Assembly: GCA_017590115.1 (NCBI GenBank) | Contig: JAGGNK010013670.1 | Span: forward strand, 62,001 to 126,000 | From: Montifringilla adamsi | Taxonomy: Eukaryota; Chordata; Aves; Passeriformes; Passeridae | Direction of reading: 5' to 3' | DNA length: 64,000 nt | Shown: piece by piece, positions 1-11,000 of the stretch | Position numbering within the stretch: the stretch's first letter is position 1 | Layout of the letters: every line of letters begins with the position of its first letter | Notes under the pieces: model-generated | Database searches by the model: none | What the model was told of the DNA's origin: nothing | The model's input: only the letters and a program-made list of their open reading frames with translations | Made by a program: the position numbers and the translations under genes

Positions 1-1592
1 GCTTTACCTTGGGGCTGTGAGGAAACATTTAAGGAAATTTGCTTTGCTGGAGTTGTAATTCCTAATAGGAATCTTAAAAAAGAAAAAGAAATAGGTTGAT
101 CACACTACAATGTTCTTGAATGGCAAAAGGTGTGAGACACAGCGAGGGCTTTGCCGTGGCTGGTGCCTGTGCCTGTGCAAGAGCACAGAGCAGTCTGCTC
201 TTCCCACAAGACTGCAAATCGGTGCTGGTGCATCTGTGGGCTGAGCTGTGGCTGTACCCAGTGTGCCTTGTGCTTCGTGCTGGCTTTGCCACTGGAGGGC
301 ATATGAAGGAGAAGCAAAAGGTGCTTTTCTTGCTTCTCTTAGAATTTCTCCTCATAACTTCCCATTAGAAGGCATGTGGCATTGATCACAGGGCAGTTGG
401 TGTGGGTTTACACCACACTGATAATTGTGCCTGTGCATCTTCTGTCCATAGTGAGTGTGAAGTAGCTGCTCTCTGTTTACCATGACTATTAATTACCACT
501 CCGGTGGAGCAGGGAGAGCAGCCAAAGATGCTCACAGCAGAGTAGCTATTGCACTCTGCACCCCAATGGCTTGCCCAAGCACATTTTAATCATGTAATTC
601 CACCTGGAATACCATAACCTTGAGGCAGGCTGTGACACAGGAGTGTCAACACCTTAAGTGAGCCAACAAGAAAGAGAGGGGCTTTTTACAAGAGCATAAA
701 GTGACAGGACAAGTGGGAATGGTTTCAAATCAAAAGAGAGTAGGTTTGGATTAGATATTAGGAAGTTCTTTGCTATGTAGATGGTGACCTCCTGGCACAG
801 GTTGTCTAGAGAAGCTGTGGAAGTGTTCAAGTGTTCAGGTTGGACAGGGCTTGAAGCAACCTAGTGTAGTCCCTGCCCATGACAGGGGGGTGGAACAAGA
901 TGGACTTCAATGTGCCTTGTGACCCAAACCATTCTGGGATTCTGTGATTCCATGAAGCAGGTGATGCAGTTGGTGAGAGAGCTCCTCATGTTGGAATGCA
1001 AAAGACTGATACTGTAGAAAACCAAAGGAAAAAATGGCCTTTCTAGGGGTTTCAGTTTCAAATGGTTTATGTTGTTGTTTTTTTCTTTTGTCAAAAGATT
1101 GGGGGTCATGGGTAGCCTGGTAATTTGCATCTGGATTTTGTACCACCACCATAAGGCATTGGTAGTAGCAGTGCCACAGCAGTTATTGCCAGGAATTTAG
1201 CAGCAATACATGCTGTACTTCCTGCACGTGCCTGTGACATTGATTGTGCTGTTTTCCAGTGTATCAGAGTGGAAAAGCTGAAAAGTAAGTTAGCAATGCT
1301 GTAAAACCTTCAGCCATCTGTGTTCCCCTTGTGCAGAGCAGCTGAGCTATTGGTGGTGTGGAACCTTCTGTGCCAGGATGGGCAGGACAGGCATTTTGGC
1401 CTCAGAAAGCACCAGCACATTTGATTTAGCACAGCATCCTCATGGTAGTCACAGGGTCAGACTGTGCTGAGGCTCTCCTTAGTCTTTGGACACTCCAGTC
1501 ATAAGAATTTAATTAGATTTTACTGTTTTGTGCTATGGTGATTGTGGTTTCCACTGCCTAAATCCTGTTTTCCTGAGCTGCCACTTGTACAG
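1..1592 (+). other. BAZ1B: BAZ1B intron (5' part outside the window)
   Basis: Intronic by position before exon a. Apart from the CR1 at 675-956 I see no coding or structured element. Short open frames here have no recognisable protein content. Confidence 0.8.
675..956 (+). mobile_element. CR1 LINE 3' fragment
   Basis: Contains the CR1 3' landmarks in order: TTTTTACAAGAGCAT, TTAGATATTAGGAAG, CTGGCACAGGTTGTCTAGAG, TTGGACAGGGCTTGAAGCAA, and an ATTCTGTGATTCCATGA tail. Diverged and 5'-truncated, in intronic sequence before exon a. Confidence 0.9.
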
Positions 1593-1709
1593 AGAGTACG
1601 AAGCACGTTTAGAGCGATACAGCGAACGGATCTGGACATGCAAGAGCACAGGAAGCAGCCAGCTGACACACAAAGAGGCTTGGGAGGAGGAGCAGGAGGT
1701 TGCTGAGCT
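1593..1709 (+). CDS. BAZ1B: BAZ1B exon a (WAC domain, first part)
   Basis: The acceptor is TGTACAG and the donor GTAAGT (1710). The first base is codon position 3, so at least one coding exon precedes it outside the window. It encodes YEARLERYSERIWTCKSTGS and continues through EAWEEEQEVAEL, the WAC domain near the N terminus, which is known for DNA/heterochromatin targeting and for the kinase activity assigned to WSTF. Codon L39 (window numbering) is split with the next exon. Confidence 0.96.
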
Positions 1710-4700
1710 GTAAGTACTGGCGGAGACGTGGGTTTGTGCCTATCTTTAGGTGTTGGGGTGTAAGAGTGGGCTTGGGAATGCATGGCTAGTTGGTGAGGTG
1801 AGGTAAGGAGCTGTAAGGAGATCTGGGGATTCTGGAGTTAAAAGCAAATTAAGTCCAAATTTTAAACCATCACTAATACAATTGGCCAATTTACTTATTT
1901 AGTGTTGTATCTTGGTATTACTTGAACCAGAATAGTTCAGCATATGGCACTTGGCATATTTTAAAGTCCCTGGAGTGTCAGGAATATTTTAGAGAGAAAA
2001 ATAATAGATCTTTAACAACGTACAGTCAAAATAGAGTAAAAGGAGTCAGTTGAAGTGTTTGACATCAGCCAGGTCTGCACCTGTAATTATTTTCTCCAGA
2101 TCTGCATTAGAGTTGTTGCACTAATTAAAAAAAAGTTGTAGTGAGATTTTCGGGAATCTACTCTACTTGAAACAACAAGAGTCCTTGTTCTGTGCAAATT
2201 GTGTTCCTCTGGGCTGCTGTGACCCTGACCTCCTCCTCTAGCCCACAGGAATCCTTGGATGACACCCAGCATGGCCGTTGTCATAGAAGTGAATTTTCTG
2301 TAAAGGTGCAAGTCCTTGTCTCAACCAGCACATATAATTTACTGTGTGATTACCAAATCATAGGAATTATGCCAAAGAAATGATGTATTTCTCCATTCTG
2401 TCAACTGATGACTTGGACTTCTGTGACTTTTTTTCCCCTGGATATGAACTGTGGAGAATGTCAGCGGTACTGCCTAAGAGGTGGAATTTTCTGCTGCCTC
2501 TCTTCATGTTTCTGATCCATTGGCAAAGAGTTCACAGCCTTCTCCTAAGGAGAAATTGACCATCATTTGTGGTTAATCACAATCTTAAAGCCAACAAATA
2601 AGAAGCCCATTTGCTAATAGTCCTGATTTCTTTGAGGGGTGATGCACTACTGCTTTCAGGCTTTGCTTCCTGGTGTTCTTGTTTGAGAGGGCAGGGGAAG
2701 TGCAGAGGCAGCTCCATAAACTTAAAATCCTGAATCAAAGCTCAGTGGTCTGCTGCTACTTTCTTTTGGTTGTCCGTGTTGGATTGATTGACCATTTCTG
2801 GAAACATTAAGAAATGTCAGTGAAATAGAAACAGGAGATTTCTCGAATTTCTCAATAACAAATTTAGCTATAGTCTTTCTAATATGGAGGTGGGGGGTGG
2901 GAAGATTCCATGAAATGAGATTTTGGTCTTGTCTCTTTGAAACGGGATGAAAAGCTTCGCAGGTAGTTTGTCTGCTTTAATACCGGACACTAAGCTGGAT
3001 AAAAAAGTTCATTTAGACAGGTTGCTAAAGGGATAAATTTGCTTATGGCAGTTGTAACACAGCACATATAGGCTGAGGGCTCTCAGCCATGGATCCTGGT
3101 GTCTGGGAAGATGCAAGTGCTTTGGAAAAATGGAGTATTTTTTTCCTCCTTATGGTAACTTGAAATGGACTTTACTTTTTAGCCAGAAGGCTTTGTGCAA
3201 CATATGCCTTAGTGCCCCTGCCAACTTCCTGAGGTCAGCTTTTAGAAGGGAAAGAAGGGAAGTTAATGTCACAGTCCTTTTGTTTATTTGAAAAAGTTTG
3301 AAGATCATGACATGTGAAATACAAAAGATGTTTTTCTCTGACAAGATAATATGATTGTGTAAACCTGCTCTTGTCTTTACTGCACTGGCAGCCTGTTGGG
3401 AGAGAAGGAAATACTAAATCTTTATCAGAATCATGGTGTTACTGGAAACAAGTATTTTCAAGTAACAAGCCCTGGGATAATGGCATCATCTTGATCTGTA
3501 TTTAATATCTAATAGAGAAACAGTAATAATCATGAAAGGGTTCACACTCAGTGCTGCTCTTCCTGAGTGTTTACAGTATTCCTTCTGGGAAGAACCAGGA
3601 CGACTGGGATTTTCATGCCAGCTAACACCTGGGGAAGGGTGGGGAGCAAAAAGCCCTTGGATGTTTGCATGCTAATGGAGCATCTGGCTCATTGTGGCAG
3701 TTAACAGGAATTCCTGGAATTGGGAAAGCGGAGGGTACTTTGCATTTGGGCTTTTATTCCCTTGAATAAGGAAAACTTCTGTGCTTGCTCAGCTTAAAGG
3801 AGGAGTTTCCTATCTGGTATGAGAAACTGGTCCTGGAAATAGTCCACCACAACACTGTGTCATTGGAAAAGTTGGTGGATGCCGCTTGGTTGGAGATCAT
3901 GACCAAATTCGCAGTGGGTGAAGAGTGTGACTTTGAGGTAAGAATATGTTTTCTGTTTTATCCTTGCTTCTGCATAGGGCTAATTCCAGATAGCTAAAGG
4001 TAGGAGATGGGAAGAATATGTTATCCGCTCAAGTTATTAGAAGGGTGTGAAAATTTGTTCTCTATGGAATCCCAGTGACAGCACCTGCTTTTGGATGGAA
4101 AATGGTCCTGTAAGCCATACTTCTGGTGGAAGGTGTCCCTGTCCATGTCAGGGGTTTGGAACTGGATGGTTTTTAGGGGCCCTTCAACTCAAACCATTCC
4201 AGGATCCTGGAATAATAGCAAGCGAAAAATGACTGATAGATGTGTGTGCATGGGAAACAGATAAAATTGTTACACTACTTAAATATGTGATGATCTGTTT
4301 ATAGATAAATGCATGATTTAATTAGAAGAAATTAAAAATTATAGTCTGTCTTAATCTTTTCGCTTGACACATTGCCAGAAGGAGCAGTAGTCTGAAACAA
4401 ATGGACCCTGAAGTCAAAGCATAAAAATCTGTAAAAAGACCCTAAAGATTTGAGAATTCCTTCGAAAACTGGGAACATTGATGAAAACTCCAACTTTTTG
4501 AAAATGGGGAGGAGTTAATGCTGTGTGTGGGCAGTGTTTAAGACCTAGTCTCTAAACTGGGGTTGCTGAGAACACAGTTGCACCTTGTGCACATGCTGTG
4601 TGCTTAGGCTGAGGAAGCAGCATTGGGAAACGCTGTGGGTTGGGAGTTTTGCTTTTAGGTCATCTTAGCTGCTACTTTTCCCTTCCTCATAGTGTTAAAG

Positions 4701-7700
4701 CCCGTTAGCTCATCTGTCTTGTTCAAGTTCAGTCTTCACCAATATTTCTGTCCAGGTTGGTAAGGAGAAAATGTTGCCTGTAAAAGTTGTGAAAATGCAT
4801 CCCCTGGAGAAAGTTGACGAAGAAGCCTCGGAAAAAAAATCTGACGGAGCTTGTGATTCTCCATCCAGTGACAAGGAGAACTCCAGCCAGGCAGCCCAGG
4901 ACAACCAGAAGGAAGCGATGCTGAAGGAAGATGACAGCAGGAGGGATAGTATGAGTAAGTAGAGAGACAGCATGGCAGCAGGCAGCACCTGGCATTGAGT
5001 GTTGGAGTTTGCTCAGTGATCAAATGTACATCTTGGTGCTGCGCTGTGAATGTCCAAACAGTGTTATAGGGTGAAAATCCAGAAGTTGTCCTTGTTAGTG
5101 GTGAATTTTTGGAGCATCGGTGCTGTTGGCTTTCAGCTGTTCTTGCCTGATTTAAAGCAGAAAATGTGCTGTCATTCTAAGGTGTAATACCAAAAACAAT
5201 GCACAAAATGTATAAAAATCGAAAGTATAACAAGTGTATTTAAAAAAAAAAAATGAGGGGAACAGCAAAGGTTCATTCAGAATTATAAAGTTCTACTGCA
5301 GTGTTCATCCTCAGAGTAAACACCCTGGTTCTAAAGTGTGTTATTTTGGAGTCAGAGACAAGCTCTAATTCTCTTTGTCCCCAGTTGTTATGGAAAATGA
5401 GGTTTTTTCATTTTTAGTTTATTCTCTTTCCAATCATCATATGTTGAGACAAAATTTTTTTTTTCTTTCCCTAACAGTTTAAAATAAAGCATCCTTTAAA
5501 ACCTTGTTCCTCTTTCAAATGCTCTTCCTTGGTGCAAAGATAGCTAGTGCTGTCCAAGGCTTTTCTTGACTCTGAAGAAATATTGTTGGGAAAAAAACAA
5601 AAAAAAAAACCAACTAACCCCACCCCCCCAAAAAAAAACCCCAAACAAACAAACAAAAAAAAAAACCACCACCAAAACCCAAACAAACACATTGTCCGTT
5701 GTCCTGTGCAACTTCTTAAAAAGGAATTATACTTTAAAACAGATTACAAAAAGTGTTTTCAGACAAACCAAGCCCAATCCCACAACATAGTTCTAACCTG
5801 GAAAGCTTTGTTTTCAAGTCTCATAAATGAATAAACTGTTGGCATTTGTAAGTAGTGACTCCAGCATTCGGGAAAGTTGTGTAATCCCCTCTAATGTGGG
5901 GAATTGGAAACTTTGAAAATAGTCCAGCAAGAAAATAGCGAAGTCAGGAGTGGAAAAGAAGTCATATCAAGGTCTAGTCCTGAGCTTAAAAATTATCAGC
6001 TCTTTTCGATGGGTACTGTTATGAGCTGTTCTGATCTCATTGCAGTGTTCTGTATAATAAAGAAGCAAAAAAGGCGTTACAGAAACAATCTGGCGTTATA
6101 CACGTCATTGGAAACAGGGATTGTGCTTGGATAGGGGCTAATGATGCTTTATTTATTTATTGATGTATTTTTTATTGAGTGTGATTCTCTCAAGATGCCA
6201 CATAAGAGGCATGGGAAATACCTTTTACTTCAAGAATGCACAGTGATCAAATTTACAGCAGCTATTTTGGATCTGGATGATTAAATAAAATTTACCATGA
6301 TCCTTTGGGCATTGGTGTGTGGTATTCCAGCAGCTGTGGGCATTGCCAGTGCAGCACTTCCAAGATTGGATACTGCAGGAATGAGGGTTCCTGGTCTTGT
6401 TTCAGTCCCTGACTCAGTTGGTTCTGGCCTGTGTATATAGTCACCTCTGGAAACTGGGACTGTCCTCCCCTTCCTGGAAAAGATGAACCCCAATGTTTTC
6501 CAGCTCAAGGTGCTGGCATAGTCATAACCTAAGCAGTAAACATGCATTCTTTTATTTTTTTTCTTTGTACATATGCTGTTACTAAAAGACTATTTTATTG
6601 CTGATGCTTTTTTATTCTGGGTTATAACAGCACATAGGCTCATAGTAACATAATTGAAACAAATTCTTCCAGAGTGTGTTAATATGATTATGTAGCAATT
6701 CTTACAGTTACACAGAAAACTACAGGAATAGGAAATGTTGAGTTGCATCCACAGAGGCTGGGGGATCCCAGCAAGACTGACCTGGACTTTTTCTCTCTAA
6801 TAATGTTCACATGTGGCCCCTTGATATGGGTTGAAGTCACTACACTAGAGTGAGTAACTGGAAGCAGTAACAAGCTCTGTATAAGTGTGATGTAAGAGCT
6901 GTGTGTGCCTGTGTGCACGAGAGGGGACAGAGCAAACTGGCAGTTCTGTTAGCACTTGTGTCAAACTTGCTGGTTTTGCTGGAGGAGAAATGGGGCAGAA
7001 AAAGATAGTTTCAGTCTCCCTGCATAGGGGTCTACTGTCCTTCAGAAGCTAAAAATAAGGCATTATACCAGCTTTGTTGCATCATTTGTGTAGTCTGAAG
7101 TGACTTTATATTTTTAGTTGGTTAGGGAATGAACTCTGGAAAATCTGCAGGAGCAAGGAAAGGCTGGAAAGTTGATGGTGAACTGCTGAAGGCTGGTTCT
7201 GTAGCATGAGCTGGACTTAGAACCTGTACTGCTCTGGTCAATCTGAAATAACGTGAATACAGGAGACAACACAATATAGGTGCTTTAGAAACACAGAATC
7301 AGCTGTGCTGGAAATGACCTTAAAGATGCTCTCATTCCAACCCCCCTGCTCTGGACAAGAGCATCTTCCAGTAGACCATTTTCCTAAGAGCTTCATCCAG
7401 ATGGCTTTGAACTCTTCCAGGCATAAATGTATGTTTTATTACAATAGAATGCAAGAACAAATGAAGTTGGCTTGTTAAAATTAACTTAAGGGTGGAATGG
7501 ATAGTATTTTCTTCTTCCTCACCCAAATATCCAGGTGCTGTTTGATGGAATTCCATATAGCCATCCCTATTTGTGGAATCTAGACAGTAAATCACAAAAG
7601 AAGAGGTCACTTGGGTTTATACTGTGTTAGGTATAATGGTGCTGGAGCTTCAATGATGAGATTCTGAGATCTATATTCTTAAGTTTTATTTAGGTTTAAC

Positions 7701-8037
7701 ATCTACTTTTATTCTCTATATATTTAGTAGATTATTACTCTCATCCCTTATGCTTGCTTTGTTTCCTTTGAAGCCTAGGAAGAAATTCTTCCCTGTGAGA
7801 GTGGTGAGCCCCTGGCACAGGTTGCCCGGAGTAGCTGTGGCTGCCCCATTCCTAGAAGTGTCTAAGATCAGGTTGGACAGGGCTTGTAGCATGCTGGTCT
7901 AGTGGAAAGTGTCTCTGGTCTAGTGAAGGTGGGGGGTGGAATGAGATGAGCTTTAAGGTCCCTTCCATCTCAGACTATTCCATGATTCTGTGGTAGCCAC
8001 AAACATAAAAACATTTGGAGATTACTTTCTTTTTAAG

Positions 8038-8084
<47 letters not shown>

Positions 8085-11000
8085 AAGTCAGTGATTCCTG
8101 CTATGGAACTATTTTCAACGAAGGCATGGCATAGGCAGCCAGGGCTGTTGGAGGAGTTCCCTTAGCAGGTTTACTGGTTGGGTTATATCTCCCCTTCATA
8201 AATCTTAGAGACATTTTCTACCTTTGTGTATGTGGTTGCAGCTTACTGTCTGCAGAGAGATGGGTTTAAATGAAGATGGTCCTTTGTACTCCTTGAAGAT
8301 AGGTTTACCTCCTTAGTTCAGAGCTGGTCTGGGCCTCCATTCCTGGCCTGTATTTTCTGGCTATTTCTAAAACCCTGTTTGGGTTATATTCCTAATGTTC
8401 TAGTTTAACCAAACACTGTACAGATGGCAAGAAGTAGGGTGTCCTGTCCAGTGGTGGTCTGGATCTTTGAAACTTTTTTTTTAACTGTAATAAGACTGTG
8501 TCTCACCTTCTTTTATCAGATGATCGAGCACGTAGGTCTCCTCGAAAGCTTCCCACTTCATTGAAGAAGGAAGAAAGGAAGTGGGTCCCACCTAAATTCC
8601 TGCCGCACAAATACGATGTCAAACTGAAAAATGAAGATAAGGTGACTTGTCTGCTTGAGTCCTTTCTATTATAACATGAATATGCAAGTTTAATTAATCA
8701 CTGCTGGTGATTATACAGCACAATGTAGTACTTTCTGCCAGAGTCATGGCATTGGAAGCAGGACAGTTGTCTGTGAGGATGACCAGCCTGTCTTTTTCTA
8801 TCTGTAATTAGGTTCTGTGCATGGAAACACTTGGTACCACACACATTGAGTCACAGGGCTTTATTGTGGTTGCTATTAAGTGCCTCATCTCTGGTCTTGC
8901 AGTTCCTGAGACCAGTGAAATCATGAGTGGCAGTTGTTGCTGTTATCCTGACCAAGCTGCTCTGAGTTGGAGGTGGCAGTGCTTTGGGAGGCTTTGCATA
9001 GTTGCAGCACTGCTCTGTGCTTTTTGTCTGCTCTTTGGTAATTTGACAAGTGAGGCAGTGCTGACCTCAAAGAGTACCATGTGCAGAGGTGCTCCTTTGG
9101 TCTCAGGAAAAAAATGAAACATGGATATGTAAAAGCTTTAAAGTCAGTAGCAAGCAAGCTGGAGGAAGGTCAGAGATAAAACAGTGGGCTTTGGCAAAAA
9201 TTCTGCATCATAACTCATGGTTTTTACTGTTTTAGCTATCTGATTCTCCTACCAATCTCTGTGTGTCTCAGTTCTGCAAATGCTGTTTGGTTTGAGTCTT
9301 TCCAAGAGAGCTTTGAATGAGCGAAGAGTTTTTGGACATGAAGCAGTACAATGATCCTGGTTCCTTGTAGGCATATGATCTGTATTTATAATGTGGTTAA
9401 AAGTTAATCATTAACAGTGTGTCTGTTATATCCAAGATCATCAGCAACGTTCCAGCAGATAGCTTAGTCCGTACAGAGCGTCCTCCCAACAAGGAGATCC
9501 TGAGGTACTTCATCCGTCACAATGCGCTGCGTGCTGGCACGTGTGAGAATGCCCCGTGGGTTGTGGAGGATGAGTTAGTGAAGAAGTACTCTCTCCCCAG
9601 TAAATTCAGTGACTTCTTGCTTGACCCACATAAGGTAAGAATTCCTGAAAGTACCTGCTTTGCTTTGCCACCCATTCCTTGGGTCTTGGCAGAGACCTCA
9701 GTGTGCTGGTTGGGTTTTAGAATCACAAAATCATTAGGATTGGAAAAGCCCTATAAGATGATCAAACCTCACTGTTACTCAGCACCACAGAGGCCACCAC
9801 TAAACCATGTCCCCAAGTGCCACGTCCACATATCTGTTAAATCCAGAGAGAAGCAGAGCAGGAAAACCTACTCTTTTGTAGGTTGACCTTTTGAGAGGTG
9901 GCATGGCTTGAACATCAGGAATAGTGGTGTGCTTTAAAAATTTTTGAGATGCAACTGCCTTTTTATTTTTCCAGTGGTTTGCATTACTTGTCTACAAGTA
10001 AAGACGTGATTTCCTGGTGTAAGAGAAATGGGAGAGCTACAGTCTTTATGTGGTAGTGTCAGGTGTTGGGCCCAACACCTGGATGCATGTGACTGCATGA
10101 GGCCTGATTCATGTACAGGGCTGCATTGAGCGATGGCAGATACACAAATTTAGTACTGAATACATGCATAGCATGAATGGGTTCTTCTGGCCCTTAGTGC
10201 TGACCAGCCAAATATAATACTGACCAACTAAATGCCATACCATGAAATGTGCTGTCTTAAAATCCATCTTCTGGTGTAGAAAGCACTATTTGGTTCATTC
10301 AGTAAACTCAGTTTTTCATAGACTGTCAAGTGTTGTTTTAAAACTAGAAGATAAATATTTGTTCAGGACAAGGGGGAATGACTTCAAATTCACACAGAGT
10401 AGGTTTAAATTGAATATTGGGAAAAAATTCTTCCCTGTGGGGATGGTGAGGCCCTGGCACAGGTTGCCCAGAGAAGCTGTGGCTGTCTCATCCCTGGAAG
10501 TGTCTGAGTCCAGTCTGTACAGGGCTTGGAGCAACCTGGTCTCGTGGTGTCTGTGCCATTGGCAGGGGTTGGAACAAGATGGTCTTTATGGTCCCTCTGA
10601 ACCTGGGCCCTTCTCTGACTGATTATGATTGCAGAAGCCTGTTACCCTTAATGCAGTGAGCAATTTCATTAGAAAAAAACATAAAAAAATGGGCAAAAAT
10701 AATTGACAGAGATCTAGGTAAGTTTTATTTACCTTTCAATATTAATACAAAATAATTCTTCCTTTAATTGTAGTATATGGCTCTTAATCCCTCAACCAAG
10801 CGGAAGAGCTCTCGGTCACCTGAAAGAAAGCTTCCTAAGAAATCCAAAGCAGACGGATCTTCACTGGGACAGCCACTGAGTCCAACCCTATGGTGTCATG
10901 TGCATTTGGAAAAATCTATAATTGGCTCTCCGCTGAAGGTGAAGAACTCAAAGAACTCCAGTTGTCCTAAAGAGGAGCTGGAAGAGGTGATGAAAATTGT

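Larger units (their letters stand above)
4955..8519 (+). other. BAZ1B: BAZ1B intron c-d
   Basis: 3.6 kb. Carries the A/C-rich stretch, two CR1 fragments in opposite orientation, copy 1 of the inverted duplication and the A45 tract. No gene otherwise. Confidence 0.85.
9635..10773 (+). other. BAZ1B: BAZ1B intron e-f
   Basis: 1.1 kb. Two CR1 fragments in opposite orientation (9719-9842, 10362-10622). The sequence between them shows no feature. Confidence 0.85.

Noticed and set aside
9635..9886. Extension of BAZ1B exon e past its donor
   Set aside because: The frame continues only into intron and a reverse CR1 fragment. Protein similarity stops at 9634, at a consensus GTAAGA.
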